Part shown: piece after piece, positions 25,309-34,457 of the stretch
How the letters are laid out: every line of letters starts with the position of its first letter
Position numbering within the stretch: position 1 is the first letter of the stretch
Assembly: GCF_022815605.1 (NCBI RefSeq)
Contig: NZ_JALGRP010000006.1
Coordinates: 182,487 to 246,486 of the forward strand
DNA: 64,000 bases
Direction of reading: 5' to 3'
Origin: Microbacterium sp. VKM Ac-2923
GTDB taxonomy: Bacteria > Actinomycetota > Actinomycetes > Actinomycetales > Microbacteriaceae
Notes under the pieces: model-generated
Database searches by the model: none
What the model was told of the DNA's origin: nothing
What the model saw: the letters and a program-made list of their open reading frames with translations, nothing else
Made by a program: the position numbers and the translations under genes

Positions 25309-26670
25309 ATGGCCGCGGACACCACCCTGATCATCCTGGGCGCTTCAGGCGACCTCACCTCTCGACTGCTCCTGCCGGCCCTCGGCCAGCTGTTGACGCG
25401 CGAACCCGGCCGCTCGGTGCGACTGCACGGTGCCGGCATGGAGGACTGGACCGACGAGCAGTGGGGCGAGGTGGTGCACAAGGCGTTCCAGACGATGGAT
25501 GCCGAAGACGCCTTCACCGCGGTGTCCGAGACCACCTATTCGCAGGCCGACATCACGAAGCCCGCCGATCTGCAGACGCTCCTCGACGACGCCGAGGGCC
25601 GACCGGCGCTCTACTTCGCCGTGCCCCCGGCCGTGACCGAGAAGTCCTGTCTCGCCCTGAGCGACGTCACGATCCCCGAGGGCACAGTCCTCGCCCTCGA
25701 GAAGCCGTTCGGCACCGACGAGGCCAGCGCCCACCGCCTCAACCAGCAGTTGGCGAAGCTGGTGCCGGAGGATCAGGTGTTCCGCATCGACCACTTCCTC
25801 GGGCGGTCGACCGTGCTCAACCTGCTCGGAGCCCGCTTCGCCAACCGCCTGCTCGAAAGCGTCTGGTCGGGCGACGACATCGACTCGGTGCTCATCGACT
25901 ACCCCGAACCGCTCGGCCTCGAGGGCCGCGCCGGCTATTACGACGGCGCAGGGGCGCTCGTCGACATGATCCAGAGCCACCTGCTGCAGGTCATGGCGTT
26001 CGTCACGATGGAGCCGCCGGCATCCCTCAATCAGCTCGATCTGCGCGACGCCACCTCAGCGGTGCTGCGCGCCACCCATGTGCTCGGCGACGATCCCGTG
26101 CGCAACTCGCGCCGCGCCCGGTACACCGCGGGCGATGTCGGCGACCGCCACTTCTCCTCGTACGTCGACGAGCCGGGGGTCGACGCGTCGCGCGGCACCG
26201 AGACGCTCGCCGAGATGACGGTGGAGGTGCGCAACGCACGCTGGCAGGGAGTGCCCATCACGCTGCGCTCGGGCAAAGCCCTGAGTTCCCCTGACCGCGC
26301 CGTGACCGTCACGTTCAAGCCGGTCCGCCACCTCCCCGGCGGCTTCGTCGGCGAGAGCGAACCGTCGGTGCTCGTCTTCTCGCTCGGCCCCGACACGATG
26401 AGCCTCGGCCTCAACGTCAACGGCGCCGACGACCCCCTCGAGCTCGAACGGGTGACGCTGTCCGCCGACCTCGGCGAGGGCGCGCTGAAGGCCTATGGCG
26501 AAGTGCTCTCCGGCATCCTCGACGGCGATGCCATGCTCGCCGTCCGTGGCGACGCCGCCGAGCAGTGCTGGCGCATCGTGCAGCCGGTCGTCGACGCGTG
26601 GCGCACGAACGAGGTCCCGCTCGACGAGTACGCGGCGGGCACGGCCGGACCGGCATCCTGGAACGCGTGA
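25309..26670 (+). CDS. zwf: Glucose-6-phosphate 1-dehydrogenase
   Basis: 453 aa, a little shorter than the ~480-510 usual. NADP site GASGDLTSRLLLPAL near the N-terminus, substrate site RIDHFLGRSTVLNLL near 160, EKPFG near 140. The enzyme makes 6-phosphogluconolactone and NADPH at the entry of the pentose phosphate pathway. No pentose-phosphate neighbours (tal, gnd, opcA) are in the window, so this is a stand-alone copy. ATG lies six bases after TACGGT (25297-25302), probably leaderless. Confidence 0.92.
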   Translation: MAADTTLIILGASGDLTSRLLLPALGQLLTREPGRSVRLHGAGMEDWTDEQWGEVVHKAFQTMDAEDAFTAVSETTYSQADITKPADLQTLLDDAEGRPALYFAVPPAVTEKSCLALSDVTIPEGTVLALEKPFGTDEASAHRLNQQLAKLVPEDQVFRIDHFLGRSTVLNLLGARFANRLLESVWSGDDIDSVLIDYPEPLGLEGRAGYYDGAGALVDMIQSHLLQVMAFVTMEPPASLNQLDLRDATSAVLRATHVLGDDPVRNSRRARYTAGDVGDRHFSSYVDEPGVDASRGTETLAEMTVEVRNARWQGVPITLRSGKALSSPDRAVTVTFKPVRHLPGGFVGESEPSVLVFSLGPDTMSLGLNVNGADDPLELERVTLSADLGEGALKAYGEVLSGILDGDAMLAVRGDAAEQCWRIVQPVVDAWRTNEVPLDEYAAGTAGPASWNA

Positions 26671-26961
26671 AGCGGATTCCACGGCGCTGACCCGCGCCCC
26701 CGGCTGACACCGGGGACAGCCGCGCCGCGCACACCCACACCGGCGGACCTGCGACACGACACGTCGAGCCACCGGCATCCCCCACCGGCGTGTCCCCCCA
26801 CCCACCCGCCGTTGTGCACCGAGACGGCGATAGGCGGACGAACTCCCCGCCCTCACGCCGGACGACCTACGGCGTCACACGGGGAACATCTTGCGGGCGA
26901 CCCGCGTTCAATGGGTCGGGTCAACGGCGTCCCGGTTCACTTTTCGTTCTCAGGAGGACCC
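26671..26961. other. Gene-free gap, low-complexity ACACCGG words
   Basis: No gene is seen. ACACCGG-type words (near 26707 and 26738) and inverted CCGGCGTGTCC (near 26784) recur irregularly, without the fixed spacing of other elements. An AGGAGG ribosome binding site at 26952-26957 serves the nitroreductase gene. Confidence 0.5.
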
Positions 26962-27546
26962 ATGTCTCTCGTTCTCGACCGCACCGCCCCCACCGACGCC
27001 CCCATCCTCGACGTGCTCGCCGAGCGCTGGAGCACCCGCCTCTTCGACGCCGGAACACCCATCGACGAGGACGCCCTGCGCTCCGCCCTCGAGGCCGCCC
27101 GCTGGGCGCCGTCGGGCATGAACTTCCAGCCGTGGCGCTTCATCGTCGCCCGCCGTGGCACCGCCACGCACGACGGCGTCGTCAACGCCCTCATGGGCTT
27201 CAACCAGGCCTGGGCTCCCGCGGCCGGTGCCCTCATCGTCGTGCTCGCCGAGACCGAGACCGAGGACGGCGAGGCGCGCACCTGGGCGCTCTACGACAGC
27301 GGTCAGGCCGCCGCCCACTTCACCGTGCAGGCGCACGCCGAGGGCCTCGCGACGCACCAGATGGGCGGCTTCGTCGCCGATGACCTGCGCGCGGCCTTCG
27401 ACATCGACGCCCGCTTCACCCCCGTCACGGTCATCGCCGTCGGCGCGCTCGGCGACATCGACGCCGCCGAAGAAGGTCTGCGTCAGCGCGAGCTCGCTCC
27501 CCGCGAACGTCGCACGGCCGCGGAGTCGCTTCTCGTCGACGACTGA
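26962..27546 (+). CDS. Nitroreductase family protein
   Basis: 194 aa. FMN-binding features: ERWSTRLFD near 20 and ALEAARWAPSGMNFQPWRF near 44-62. Members reduce nitro compounds or quinones, or dehalogenate or desaturate, using flavin; the substrate is not known. ATG at 26962 with AGGAGG seven bases upstream. An unrelated longer upstream frame is not needed. It is convergent with clpB. Confidence 0.88.
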   Translation: MSLVLDRTAPTDAPILDVLAERWSTRLFDAGTPIDEDALRSALEAARWAPSGMNFQPWRFIVARRGTATHDGVVNALMGFNQAWAPAAGALIVVLAETETEDGEARTWALYDSGQAAAHFTVQAHAEGLATHQMGGFVADDLRAAFDIDARFTPVTVIAVGALGDIDAAEEGLRQRELAPRERRTAAESLLVDD

Positions 27547-27723
27547 GCCGCGTTCGCGACGACGCCCGTCGCGCCGCGGCCCGTCAGCAGGGTGCCGGCG
27601 CGGCGGGCGTTCGTCGTGGTGTCGGCGCTCTGCCGATCCGCTCGACCCGCGCCCGGACCGCCGCTCGGCCAACGCCTCCGCCGCTCGGCCAACGCCCGGC
27701 CCGCCGCTCGATCGCGGCGACGC

Positions 27724-27800
27724 CCCGCTCATAAACGCAATTCGTGCGCAGAAACGCTCTGCCAACGCGTTTCTGCGTACGAAGAGCGTTTATGAGCGGG
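27724..27800. repeat. Palindromic intergenic element C (ATAAACGC word), 34-bp arms
   Basis: Arms 27724-27757 and 27767-27800 are inverted copies with three mismatches around a 9-base loop. Each arm holds two copies of a word: ATAAACGC ending at 27738 and GAAACGC ending at 27757, then GCGTTTC from 27767 and GCGTTTATG from 27786, spaced 19 bp on both sides. A relative lies at 49055-49123. The gap 27547-27902 between the nitroreductase gene and clpB also holds GCTCGGCCAACGC duplications near 27660-27690 and the clpB terminator, but no gene. Confidence 0.85.
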
Positions 27801-27856
27801 TGGTCTCGGGGCGCAGAGGCCGGCACCGCGCGCTGTGCGGTCGACCGCGCACGGAG

Positions 27857-27890
27857 AGGGGGATGCCACGCCCTCGCGCGGCATCCCCCT
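27857..27890 (-). terminator. Hairpin terminator of clpB
   Basis: AGGGGGATGCC (27857-27867) and GGCATCCCCCT (27880-27890) pair perfectly over 11 bp around a 12-base loop, 12 bp beyond the clpB stop. Confidence 0.8.
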
Positions 27891-27902
27891 TCCTCGTCGT
27901 GG

Positions 27903-30095
27903 CTACTCGACGATCTCCGCCTCGGCGATGTCGTCGTCACCGGAAGCCGCTGGCCCCGCGCTCTCTAGCATGAGCGAGTCGCCATCGCTGGCCACGTCGA
28001 CGCGCACCACGTCACCGTCGCGCACCGTTCCGGCGAGGATGGCCATCGCCAGGCGGTTCTGGATCTCGGTCTGGATCAGTCGCCGCAAGGGCCGCGCCCC
28101 GTACACCGGGTCGTAGCCCCGCTCGGCCAGCCACGAGCGGGCGTCGGGGGTGACCGCGAGGGTCAGCCGGCGCTCGCGAAGGCGCTTGTGCAGGGCGTCG
28201 ACGGAGAGCTCGACGATCTGGGCGAGGTCGTCCTGGCTGAGCGCCTGGAAGATCACGATGTCATCGAGACGGTTCACGAACTCCGGTTTGAAGGCCTGGC
28301 GCACCAGCGCCTGCACCTGCTCGCGCTTGGCATCCATCGACATCGTCGGATCGATCAGGATCGGCGAGCCGAGGTTGGAGGTCAGGATCAGGATGACGTT
28401 GGTGAAGTCGACCGTGCGGCCCTGGCCGTCGGTCAAGCGGCCGTCGTCCATGACCTGCAGCAGCACGTCGAACACTTCGGGGTGCGCCTTCTCGACCTCA
28501 TCCAGCAGCACGACGCTGTAGGGGCGCCGACGCACGGCCTCGGTGAGCTGACCGCCCTGCTCGTAGCCGATGTAGCCGGGAGGGGCACCGACGAGGCGCG
28601 AGACGGAGTGCTTCTCCCCGTACTCCGACATGTCGATGCGCACCATGGCGTGCTCGTCGTCGAAGAGGAAGTCGGCGAGCGACTTCGCCAGTTCGGTCTT
28701 GCCGACACCCGTGGGTCCGAGGAACAGGAACGAGCCGACCGGGCGGTGCGGATCGCTGATGCCCGCGCGCGAGCGGCGGACGGCGTCGGACACCGCCTTC
28801 ACGGCATCCCGCTGTCCGATCAGGCGCCTGCCGAGCTCGCGCTCGAGGTGCAGCAGCTTCTCGGTCTCGCCCTGCAGCAGACGCCCCACCGGGATGCCCG
28901 TCCATGCGGCGATGACCGCGGCGATGTCCTCGTCGGTGACCTGGTCATTGACCATGCGATCACCCGCGGGCTCCTCGCGCTCGGCGGCCATGAGCTCGCG
29001 CTCGAGCGCCGGGATCTCGGCGTACAGCAGCCGAGATGCGCGCTCCAGGTTGCCCTCGCGCTGGGCGCGCTCAGCGTCGACGCGTGCGGCATCCAGGCGG
29101 GTCTTGAGGTCGCCGACGCGGTTGAGCGAGGCGCGCTCGCGCTCCCAGCGGGCCTGCAGGTCGTCGAGTTTGGCCTGCTCGGCCGCGAGGGTCTCGCGGA
29201 GGGTCGCCAGCCGTTCCTTCGACGCGACATCCTTCTCTTTCTTCAGCGCGAGCTCTTCGAGCTTGAGCCGGTCAACGTGCCGGCGCAGTTCGTCGATCTC
29301 CAGCGGCGCCGAGTCGATCTCCATGCGCAGGCGCGACGCCGCCTCGTCGATCAGGTCGATGGCCTTGTCGGGCAGCTGACGCGCGGGGATGTAGCGGTTG
29401 GAGAGGGATGCCGCGGCCACCAGCGCCGCGTCGGCGATCGCGACCTTGTGGTGCGCCTCGTACCGCTCCTTCAGGCCGCGGAGGATCGCCACGGTGTCCT
29501 CCACCGAGGGTTCTCCGACGTAGACCTGCTGGAAGCGCCGCTCGAGGGCGGCGTCCTTCTCGATGAACTCGCGGTACTCGTCGAGCGTGGTCGCGCCGAT
29601 GAGACGCAGCTCGCCGCGGGCGAGCATCGGCTTGAGCATGTTGGAGGCTGCGACCGAACCCTCGCCTCCGCCCGCGCCCATGAGAACGTGCAGCTCATCG
29701 ATGAACGTGATGACCCGGCCGTCGGACTCGGTGATCTCTTTGAGGACGCTCTTGAGGCGCTCCTCGAACTGACCGCGGTACATGGCGCCGGCGACGAGCG
29801 CCGAGATGTCGAGCGAGACCAGCTCTTTGTTCTTCAGGCTCTCGGCGACGTCGCCCGCGACGATTCGCTGGGCGAGGCCTTCGACGACGGCGGTCTTGCC
29901 GACGCCGGGTTCGCCGATGAGCACAGGATTGTTCTTGGTGCGCCGGGTGAGCACCTGGCTGACGCGGCGGATCTCTCCGTCGCGCCCGATCACGGGGTCG
30001 AGCTTGCCCTGGCGTGCCCGATCGGTGAGGTTGATGCCGAACTGCTCGAGGGCGCTGCGCGCGTCCTCCTGCCCCGGCTGTTGAGTGGCGTTCAT
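27903..30095 (-). CDS. clpB: ClpB disaggregase lacking the N-terminal domain
   Basis: 730 aa Hsp100 chaperone that, with DnaK, rescues aggregated proteins. NBD1 Walker A is GEPGVGKT (61-68). The coiled-coil M-domain is present (about 260-380, [19 protein letters not shown]). NBD2 has GPTGVGKT, Walker [12 protein letters not shown], and a sensor-2 [10 protein letters not shown]. The usual N-domain of ~145 residues is absent: the protein starts directly at the NBD1 linker ([24 protein letters not shown]), and the 135 bases upstream cannot encode it. An acidic tail ends the protein. A HAIR box lies 36 bp upstream, so HspR control is expected. Confidence 0.95.
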   Translation of the reverse strand: MNATQQPGQEDARSALEQFGINLTDRARQGKLDPVIGRDGEIRRVSQVLTRRTKNNPVLIGEPGVGKTAVVEGLAQRIVAGDVAESLKNKELVSLDISALVAGAMYRGQFEERLKSVLKEITESDGRVITFIDELHVLMGAGGGEGSVAASNMLKPMLARGELRLIGATTLDEYREFIEKDAALERRFQQVYVGEPSVEDTVAILRGLKERYEAHHKVAIADAALVAAASLSNRYIPARQLPDKAIDLIDEAASRLRMEIDSAPLEIDELRRHVDRLKLEELALKKEKDVASKERLATLRETLAAEQAKLDDLQARWERERASLNRVGDLKTRLDAARVDAERAQREGNLERASRLLYAEIPALERELMAAEREEPAGDRMVNDQVTDEDIAAVIAAWTGIPVGRLLQGETEKLLHLERELGRRLIGQRDAVKAVSDAVRRSRAGISDPHRPVGSFLFLGPTGVGKTELAKSLADFLFDDEHAMVRIDMSEYGEKHSVSRLVGAPPGYIGYEQGGQLTEAVRRRPYSVVLLDEVEKAHPEVFDVLLQVMDDGRLTDGQGRTVDFTNVILILTSNLGSPILIDPTMSMDAKREQVQALVRQAFKPEFVNRLDDIVIFQALSQDDLAQIVELSVDALHKRLRERRLTLAVTPDARSWLAERGYDPVYGARPLRRLIQTEIQNRLAMAILAGTVRDGDVVRVDVASDGDSLMLESAGPAASGDDDIAEAEIVE

Positions 30096-30130
30096 GTGTT
30101 CTCCTGAAAGTGGGTTCGCTCTCGCTCAAA

Positions 30131-30151
30131 CTTGAGCGGCGTTGACTCAAG
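30131..30151 (-). promoter_or_regulatory. HAIR operator (HspR) upstream of clpB
   Basis: CTTGAGC-N7-ACTCAAG matches the HspR-associated inverted repeat consensus (CTTGAGT-N7-ACTCAAG) with one mismatch. It lies between clpB and the divergent DUF2252 gene. The cognate regulator gene hspR is in this window. Confidence 0.88.
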
Positions 30152-30230
30152 TTTAGCATTCGCGCGACCGCCGGGCAATGGATGCCGCGAGCTCGCGACG
30201 GCCGAGGAACGGCAGGTCTATGGTGAGCGC

Positions 30231-31607
30231 GTGAGCACCCCTGAGACCGCCGCGCCGCGTCCGGACATCCCGTGGAACCCGCCGCCTTCCACCGCTGAAC
30301 GCCGCGCCCGTGGCCGAGAGGCGCGGAAGCGCACCCCGCGAAGCGATCTGGGCCTGCTCACCGTTGAGGGCCGCGACCCGCTCGGCATCCTCGATGCGCA
30401 GAACGCCGCACGCATCCCCGAACTCGTTCCGTTGCGCATCGAACGGATGTCGGCCACCCCCTTCGCCTTCTACCGGGGCTCCGCGGCCGTTCAAGCGGCC
30501 GACCTGGCCCGCAGCCCCTCGACCCCCATCCACGTCGCCTCCTGCGGGGATGCGCACGTGGCGAACTTCGGCTTCTACGCCTCCCCCCAACGCACGCTCG
30601 TGTTCGATCTCAACGACTTCGACGAGGCCGCGTGGGCGCCCTGGGAGTGGGACCTCAAGCGCCTCGTCACCAGCGTGGTCCTCGCCGGGGCGGAGACCGA
30701 TCGCGACCTCGCCGTCGTCCGGGATGCCGCCGCGTCCACGGTGCGCGCGTACGTTCGCGCGATCGGATCCCGCGTCGAGCAGGACCCCGTCGAGCGCTAC
30801 TTCCAACACTTCGGCCCGCACGAGGTGATCGACTCGTTCGACCGGGCCTCGCGCGTGGTCCTCCAGCGTGCGATGGCGGATGCCGAACGCCGCACCGGCG
30901 CGCGCGCCGTTCGACGACTGACCGCCGATGCGGGCTCCGGCCGCCTCGTCTTCACCCACAGGCCCCCGACCATGACGCCGGTCGACGCCGAGGTCGCCGC
31001 CCGCGTCCTCGCGGTCGACGGCGCCTACCGCACCTCGGCGAACGTGGACGTGCGCCTGACGCTGGAACAGTACGACCTCAGCGACATCGCCCGGCGCGTC
31101 GTCGGCGTCGGCAGCGTCGGCACCCGCTGCTATCTGCTTCTTCTGCAGGACGGAGACGGACACGCACTTCTGCTCCAGGGCAAGCAGGCAGGGCCCAGCG
31201 TCCTGCAGCAGTTCGGCGGCATCCGCCAGCCCGATTCGCTCGTCGCCCTCGTCACGGCCGACGGGGAGGGCGCGCGCGTGGTCTCCCTGCAGCGCGTTCT
31301 GCAGGGCGTCTCGGACCCCTTCCTCGGCCACGTGCGCGGCACCGACGCCGACTTCTACGTGCGGCAGTTCCACGACATGAATGGAGGCATCGAGATGGTC
31401 GAGCTGTCGAACAAGCCGTTCCGTCGCTACGCGCAGGCGTGCGCCGTCACCCTGGCCCGCGCCCACGCGCAGTCTCCGGATGCCGCCGACATCGCGGGAT
31501 ACGTCGGGTCGGGTCGCGTTCTGACGGAGGCGCTCGTCGACTGGGCCTTCGCCTACGCCGACCTCGCCCGCGCCGATCACGCCGCCTTCGTCGCCGCGCA
31601 CTCCTGA
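30231..31607 (+). CDS. DUF2252 family protein, kinase-like fold
   Basis: 458 aa. DUF2252 features: SCGDAHVANFGFY near 105-117 (resembling the catalytic-loop HGDxHxxN of aminoglycoside kinases) and VFDLNDFDEA near 125. Family function is unproven. GTG at 30231 is chosen because TATGGT (30219-30224) lies six bases upstream; the HAIR box lies 80 bp upstream, too far to be its own operator by position. It converges with the GlxA regulator at a clear terminator. Confidence 0.85.
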   Translation: MSTPETAAPRPDIPWNPPPSTAERRARGREARKRTPRSDLGLLTVEGRDPLGILDAQNAARIPELVPLRIERMSATPFAFYRGSAAVQAADLARSPSTPIHVASCGDAHVANFGFYASPQRTLVFDLNDFDEAAWAPWEWDLKRLVTSVVLAGAETDRDLAVVRDAAASTVRAYVRAIGSRVEQDPVERYFQHFGPHEVIDSFDRASRVVLQRAMADAERRTGARAVRRLTADAGSGRLVFTHRPPTMTPVDAEVAARVLAVDGAYRTSANVDVRLTLEQYDLSDIARRVVGVGSVGTRCYLLLLQDGDGHALLLQGKQAGPSVLQQFGGIRQPDSLVALVTADGEGARVVSLQRVLQGVSDPFLGHVRGTDADFYVRQFHDMNGGIEMVELSNKPFRRYAQACAVTLARAHAQSPDAADIAGYVGSGRVLTEALVDWAFAYADLARADHAAFVAAHS

Positions 31608-31638
31608 CGTCGGGGCGCTATCCGCCGGGAGCGTCGCT

Positions 31639-31670
31639 GAGGGCTCGTCCCGCCCGGGGAACGAGCCCTC
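31639..31670. terminator. Bidirectional terminator
   Basis: GAGGGCTCGT (31639-31648) pairs perfectly with ACGAGCCCTC (31661-31670) around a 12-base loop. It lies between the convergent DUF2252 and GlxA-type genes. Confidence 0.8.
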
Positions 31671-31681
31671 CCTCGCAGCAC

Positions 31682-32686
31682 TCAGGCCGGGACGGCCTCC
31701 GCTGCCGCGACATCGGCCTCGGCGATCCCGCCCGAGCCCGCGCACGAGAACCGCGCGCGGTACGCGGTGGGGGTGAGTCCCATCGTCCGCGCGAAATTCT
31801 GGCGCAGCACCGCGGCTGAGCCGAACCCGCACTCGGCGGCGATCCGGTCCAGACCGAGGTCGGTCTCCTCGAGCAGGCGCTGGGCGTGCAGCAGCCGCTG
31901 ACGCGCGAGCCAGGCCGCCGGCGTCGCTCCCAGGTCGGCCTTGAAGCGGCGGGCGAACGTGCGCGGCGACATGTGAGCGCGCGCGGCGAGGCGGTCGATC
32001 GACAGCTCGGCATCCAGGTTCTGCAGCATCCATTCGGTCACCGGGGCGAGAGAGAGCGACGCGTCGATCGGGATGGGTGAGGCGATGAACTGCGCCTGAC
32101 CGCCGTCCCGCTGCGGCGCGACGACCATGCGCCGCGCGATGCGGTTGGCCAGCTCGGAGCCGAGCTCCTGCCGGAGCAGATGCAGGCAGGCGTCGAGGCC
32201 CGCGGCCGTGCCGGCGCTGGTGATGATGTTGCCGGACTGCACGTAGAGCACGTCGGGGTCGACCTCGATGGCGGGGTACATGCGCGCCATGACATCGGCG
32301 TACCGCCAGTGCGTCGTTGCGCGTTTTCCGTCGAGGACCCCGGATGCCGCGATGACGAACGACCCGCTGCACACGCTGAGCAACCACGCACCGCGGGCAT
32401 GCGCGGCGCGGACCGACTCGATCACGCGCGGGTCGACGGCGCCCCACTGCGCGCGGGGGATCGGCGCGAGCACGAGGATGTCGACATCAGCCGCCGCCTC
32501 GAGGCCGAACTCGACGTTGACCGAGAAGCCGATGTTCGAGGGAACGACGCCCGGGTCGGGGGCGACGATGCGGAAGTCGAAGTTGGGGATGCCGTCGTCG
32601 CTGCGATCGAGTCCGAAAGCCTCGCACGCGAGGCCGAACTCGAAGGGGGCGAACCCGGGCTGGATGACGACGGCGACAGAGCGCAT
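31682..32686 (-). CDS. GlxA-type AraC-family transcriptional regulator
   Basis: 334 aa. An N-terminal DJ-1/PfpI-like domain (about 1-180) has the nucleophile-elbow segment LLSVCSGSFVIAASGVLDG. The C-terminal AraC helix-turn-helix pair is at about 220-320 (RLAARAHMSPRTFARRFK, IAAECGFGSAAVLRQNFARTMG). ATG at 32686 is chosen over an upstream Met because GGAGG is spaced seven bases from it. The ligand and targets are unknown. It may control the divergent small membrane protein gene. Confidence 0.9.
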   Translation of the reverse strand: MRSVAVVIQPGFAPFEFGLACEAFGLDRSDDGIPNFDFRIVAPDPGVVPSNIGFSVNVEFGLEAAADVDILVLAPIPRAQWGAVDPRVIESVRAAHARGAWLLSVCSGSFVIAASGVLDGKRATTHWRYADVMARMYPAIEVDPDVLYVQSGNIITSAGTAAGLDACLHLLRQELGSELANRIARRMVVAPQRDGGQAQFIASPIPIDASLSLAPVTEWMLQNLDAELSIDRLAARAHMSPRTFARRFKADLGATPAAWLARQRLLHAQRLLEETDLGLDRIAAECGFGSAAVLRQNFARTMGLTPTAYRARFSCAGSGGIAEADVAAAEAVPA

Positions 32687-32777
32687 GAGCGTACCTCCGG
32701 TGTGTGGCAGAAATCTGACGAACACCGTCCATCATGCCACTCGCGGGCATGATTCCTCTAGACATAGTTTTTCTGCC

Positions 32778-33053
32778 ATGGCTTACTTCATCGCTCTCGG
32801 CATCCTGTCCCTCGCCGGCGTCGTCGGCACCGTGTGGCTCGTCCGTACCGACGGATACGGGCGCGTCCCGACCGACCCGTCGCGCGTCGCGTCGTCGTCG
32901 CCCCACACGACCCGCTCGACCCGCTCGACCCGCTCGCGCGAGAGGGCTGTGCACGCCGCTCCCGGCGTCGAAGCGGCCCGCCCGACCCTGCACGTCGCCC
33001 TGCCGTCGGCCTCGTCGGCGACCGCCCCGCTGCGGATCGTGGGGACGGAGTGA
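32778..33053 (+). CDS. Small membrane-anchored protein with Thr/Ser/Arg-rich tail
   Basis: 91 aa. One N-terminal helix (about 2-22, AYFIALGILSLAGVVGTVWLV) is followed by a basic, Ser/Thr/Arg-rich cytosolic region (TTRSTRSTRSRE). TAGTTT (32765-32770) lies seven bases before the ATG, so the message is probably leaderless. It is divergent from the GlxA-type gene. The function is unknown. Confidence 0.6.
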   Translation: MAYFIALGILSLAGVVGTVWLVRTDGYGRVPTDPSRVASSSPHTTRSTRSTRSRERAVHAAPGVEAARPTLHVALPSASSATAPLRIVGTE

Positions 33054-33105
33054 CTCGTCATCACGCCACGGGCTGCGCACCCGCTAACCCCGGCTGAGCG
33101 GGCGT

Positions 33106-33266
33106 GAGACCCATCGGGTCATCGACCCACGGCGACTGCTCGCTCGACCAAGGCCCGACCGCCGCGAAACCCACCGGGTCACCGACCCGCGGCGACCGCC
33201 CGCTCGACCAAGGCCCAGCCGCCGCGAAACCCACCGGGTCACCGACCCGCGGCGACCGCCCGCTCG
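33106..33266. repeat. 60-bp tandem repeat that grew from the 3' end of a glycosyltransferase gene
   Basis: A 60-bp unit is repeated in perfect register: 33121-33180, 33181-33240 and partial units on both sides (33106-33120, 33241-33266). The unit at 33241-33266 is the last coding part of the glycosyltransferase gene, and the stop codon (33239-33241) lies inside the repeat. Units 33181 and 33241 are nearly identical; the outer one is more diverged, so copies were added at the gene end. Confidence 0.85.
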
Positions 33267-34453
33267 TACACGGCGACCATCGCCGCCGTGCGCGACGACT
33301 GGCGGAATCGCTCCCCGACGCTCGCATCGGGCGTCACCGGCGACCCGGCGGTGATGTCGTCGGCGGCGAGGCGGAGGGTCTGCGCGAGCGCCGCGACCGT
33401 GGCATCCGGAACCGTCCAGGTGCCCGCACCGAGCTCGGCGCCGATGTCGGGGTCGCTGATGACGGCGGGGGTGCCGAGCGAGGCGGCCTCGAACACCGTC
33501 ATGCCCTGCGTCTCGAAACCGATCGACGTCTGCACCACGGCATCGGCGTCGGCGAGCCGGCGGAGTGTCTCGGCGTAGGACAGCCGCCCGGAGAAGGTAA
33601 CGGATGCCACGGGCGCCCGGCGCTCGACGAGTCGCTGCGCGGCACGAAGCTGGCCGCCGCCCCCGATGATCTCGACCTCGGCGTCGATCGCCGACTCGGC
33701 GACCGCGTCGAGGAAGGGCAGCAGACGCTTCTCGGGGCTCATGCGACCGAGCCAGACGAAGCGCGGACGGCCCGGGCGACGGTTGGTGGGCCCGGCCGCG
33801 AGGGCGGCATCGAGCGCGTCGTCGTCGATGCCGTTCCAGATCACATCGACCGAGGGCGCCACCCCGTGCTCTTCGAGACGCCGGGCGAAGTGGCCCGAAG
33901 GCGCGGTCACGGCGCGCGACAGACCGGCGAGCCGGCGGAGGAAGGCCCAGCCGTCGCCGGTCGGGGCGGTGCCGCTCCCCACCGCCGAAGCCGTGCGCCC
34001 GCGCGGCAGCGCGCGCCGCGCCCAGGCATTGAGCGCGCGCAGCACCAGGCCCGGGAACGGTGCGGTGGCTTCGATGCCCACGTCGACGCGATTGTGCATG
34101 GTGTGCACGACGGGTAGACGGTGGCGTTCCGCGTAGCGGTGACCGACGAACGCGCCCCAGAAATCGGCCTGCACGTGCACCACGTCGACGGGCAGACGCG
34201 CCCCCATCTCGGCATCCAGGAATCGATCGGTGCGGGCGCCCGGCCAGGTGAGCGAGTACTCGCGGTCGACCGTGATCGGGAGGGAAGGCAGGTCCAGATA
34301 CGAGGCGTCGTGGGCGGCGGGCCGGTGCAGGCGCGGAGCCACGACGGTGACGACGTGGCCGGCGCGCTCGAGGAATCTCTTCTGCAGACGCATCGACACC
34401 TGCGCCCCGCCGAGCGACTCGAGGTGCTGGTCGGCGAACATCACCACGTGCAC
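33239..34453 (-). CDS. GT4-family glycosyltransferase
   Basis: 404 aa. N-terminal GT-B domain with GGAQVSMRL (UDP/GDP-sugar transferase glycine loop). The C-terminal donor-binding domain has FVWLGRMSPEKRLLPFLDA and the EX7E-type segment ETQGMTVFEAASLGTP. The acceptor is probably a lipid or cell-wall glycan (mannosyltransferases of this type build phospholipid mannosides), but the substrate is not certain. GTG at 34453 lies 4 bp after the stop of the upstream glycosyltransferase, so they form an operon. Its end lies in a tandem repeat. Confidence 0.88.
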   Translation of the reverse strand: MHVVMFADQHLESLGGAQVSMRLQKRFLERAGHVVTVVAPRLHRPAAHDASYLDLPSLPITVDREYSLTWPGARTDRFLDAEMGARLPVDVVHVQADFWGAFVGHRYAERHRLPVVHTMHNRVDVGIEATAPFPGLVLRALNAWARRALPRGRTASAVGSGTAPTGDGWAFLRRLAGLSRAVTAPSGHFARRLEEHGVAPSVDVIWNGIDDDALDAALAAGPTNRRPGRPRFVWLGRMSPEKRLLPFLDAVAESAIDAEVEIIGGGGQLRAAQRLVERRAPVASVTFSGRLSYAETLRRLADADAVVQTSIGFETQGMTVFEAASLGTPAVISDPDIGAELGAGTWTVPDATVAALAQTLRLAADDITAGSPVTPDASVGERFRQSSRTAAMVAVYERAVAAGR

Positions 34454-34457
34454 GCGT

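Noticed and set aside
28188..30107. 639-aa plus-strand frame opposite clpB
   Set aside because: Antisense shadow; clpB motifs on the minus strand are unambiguous.
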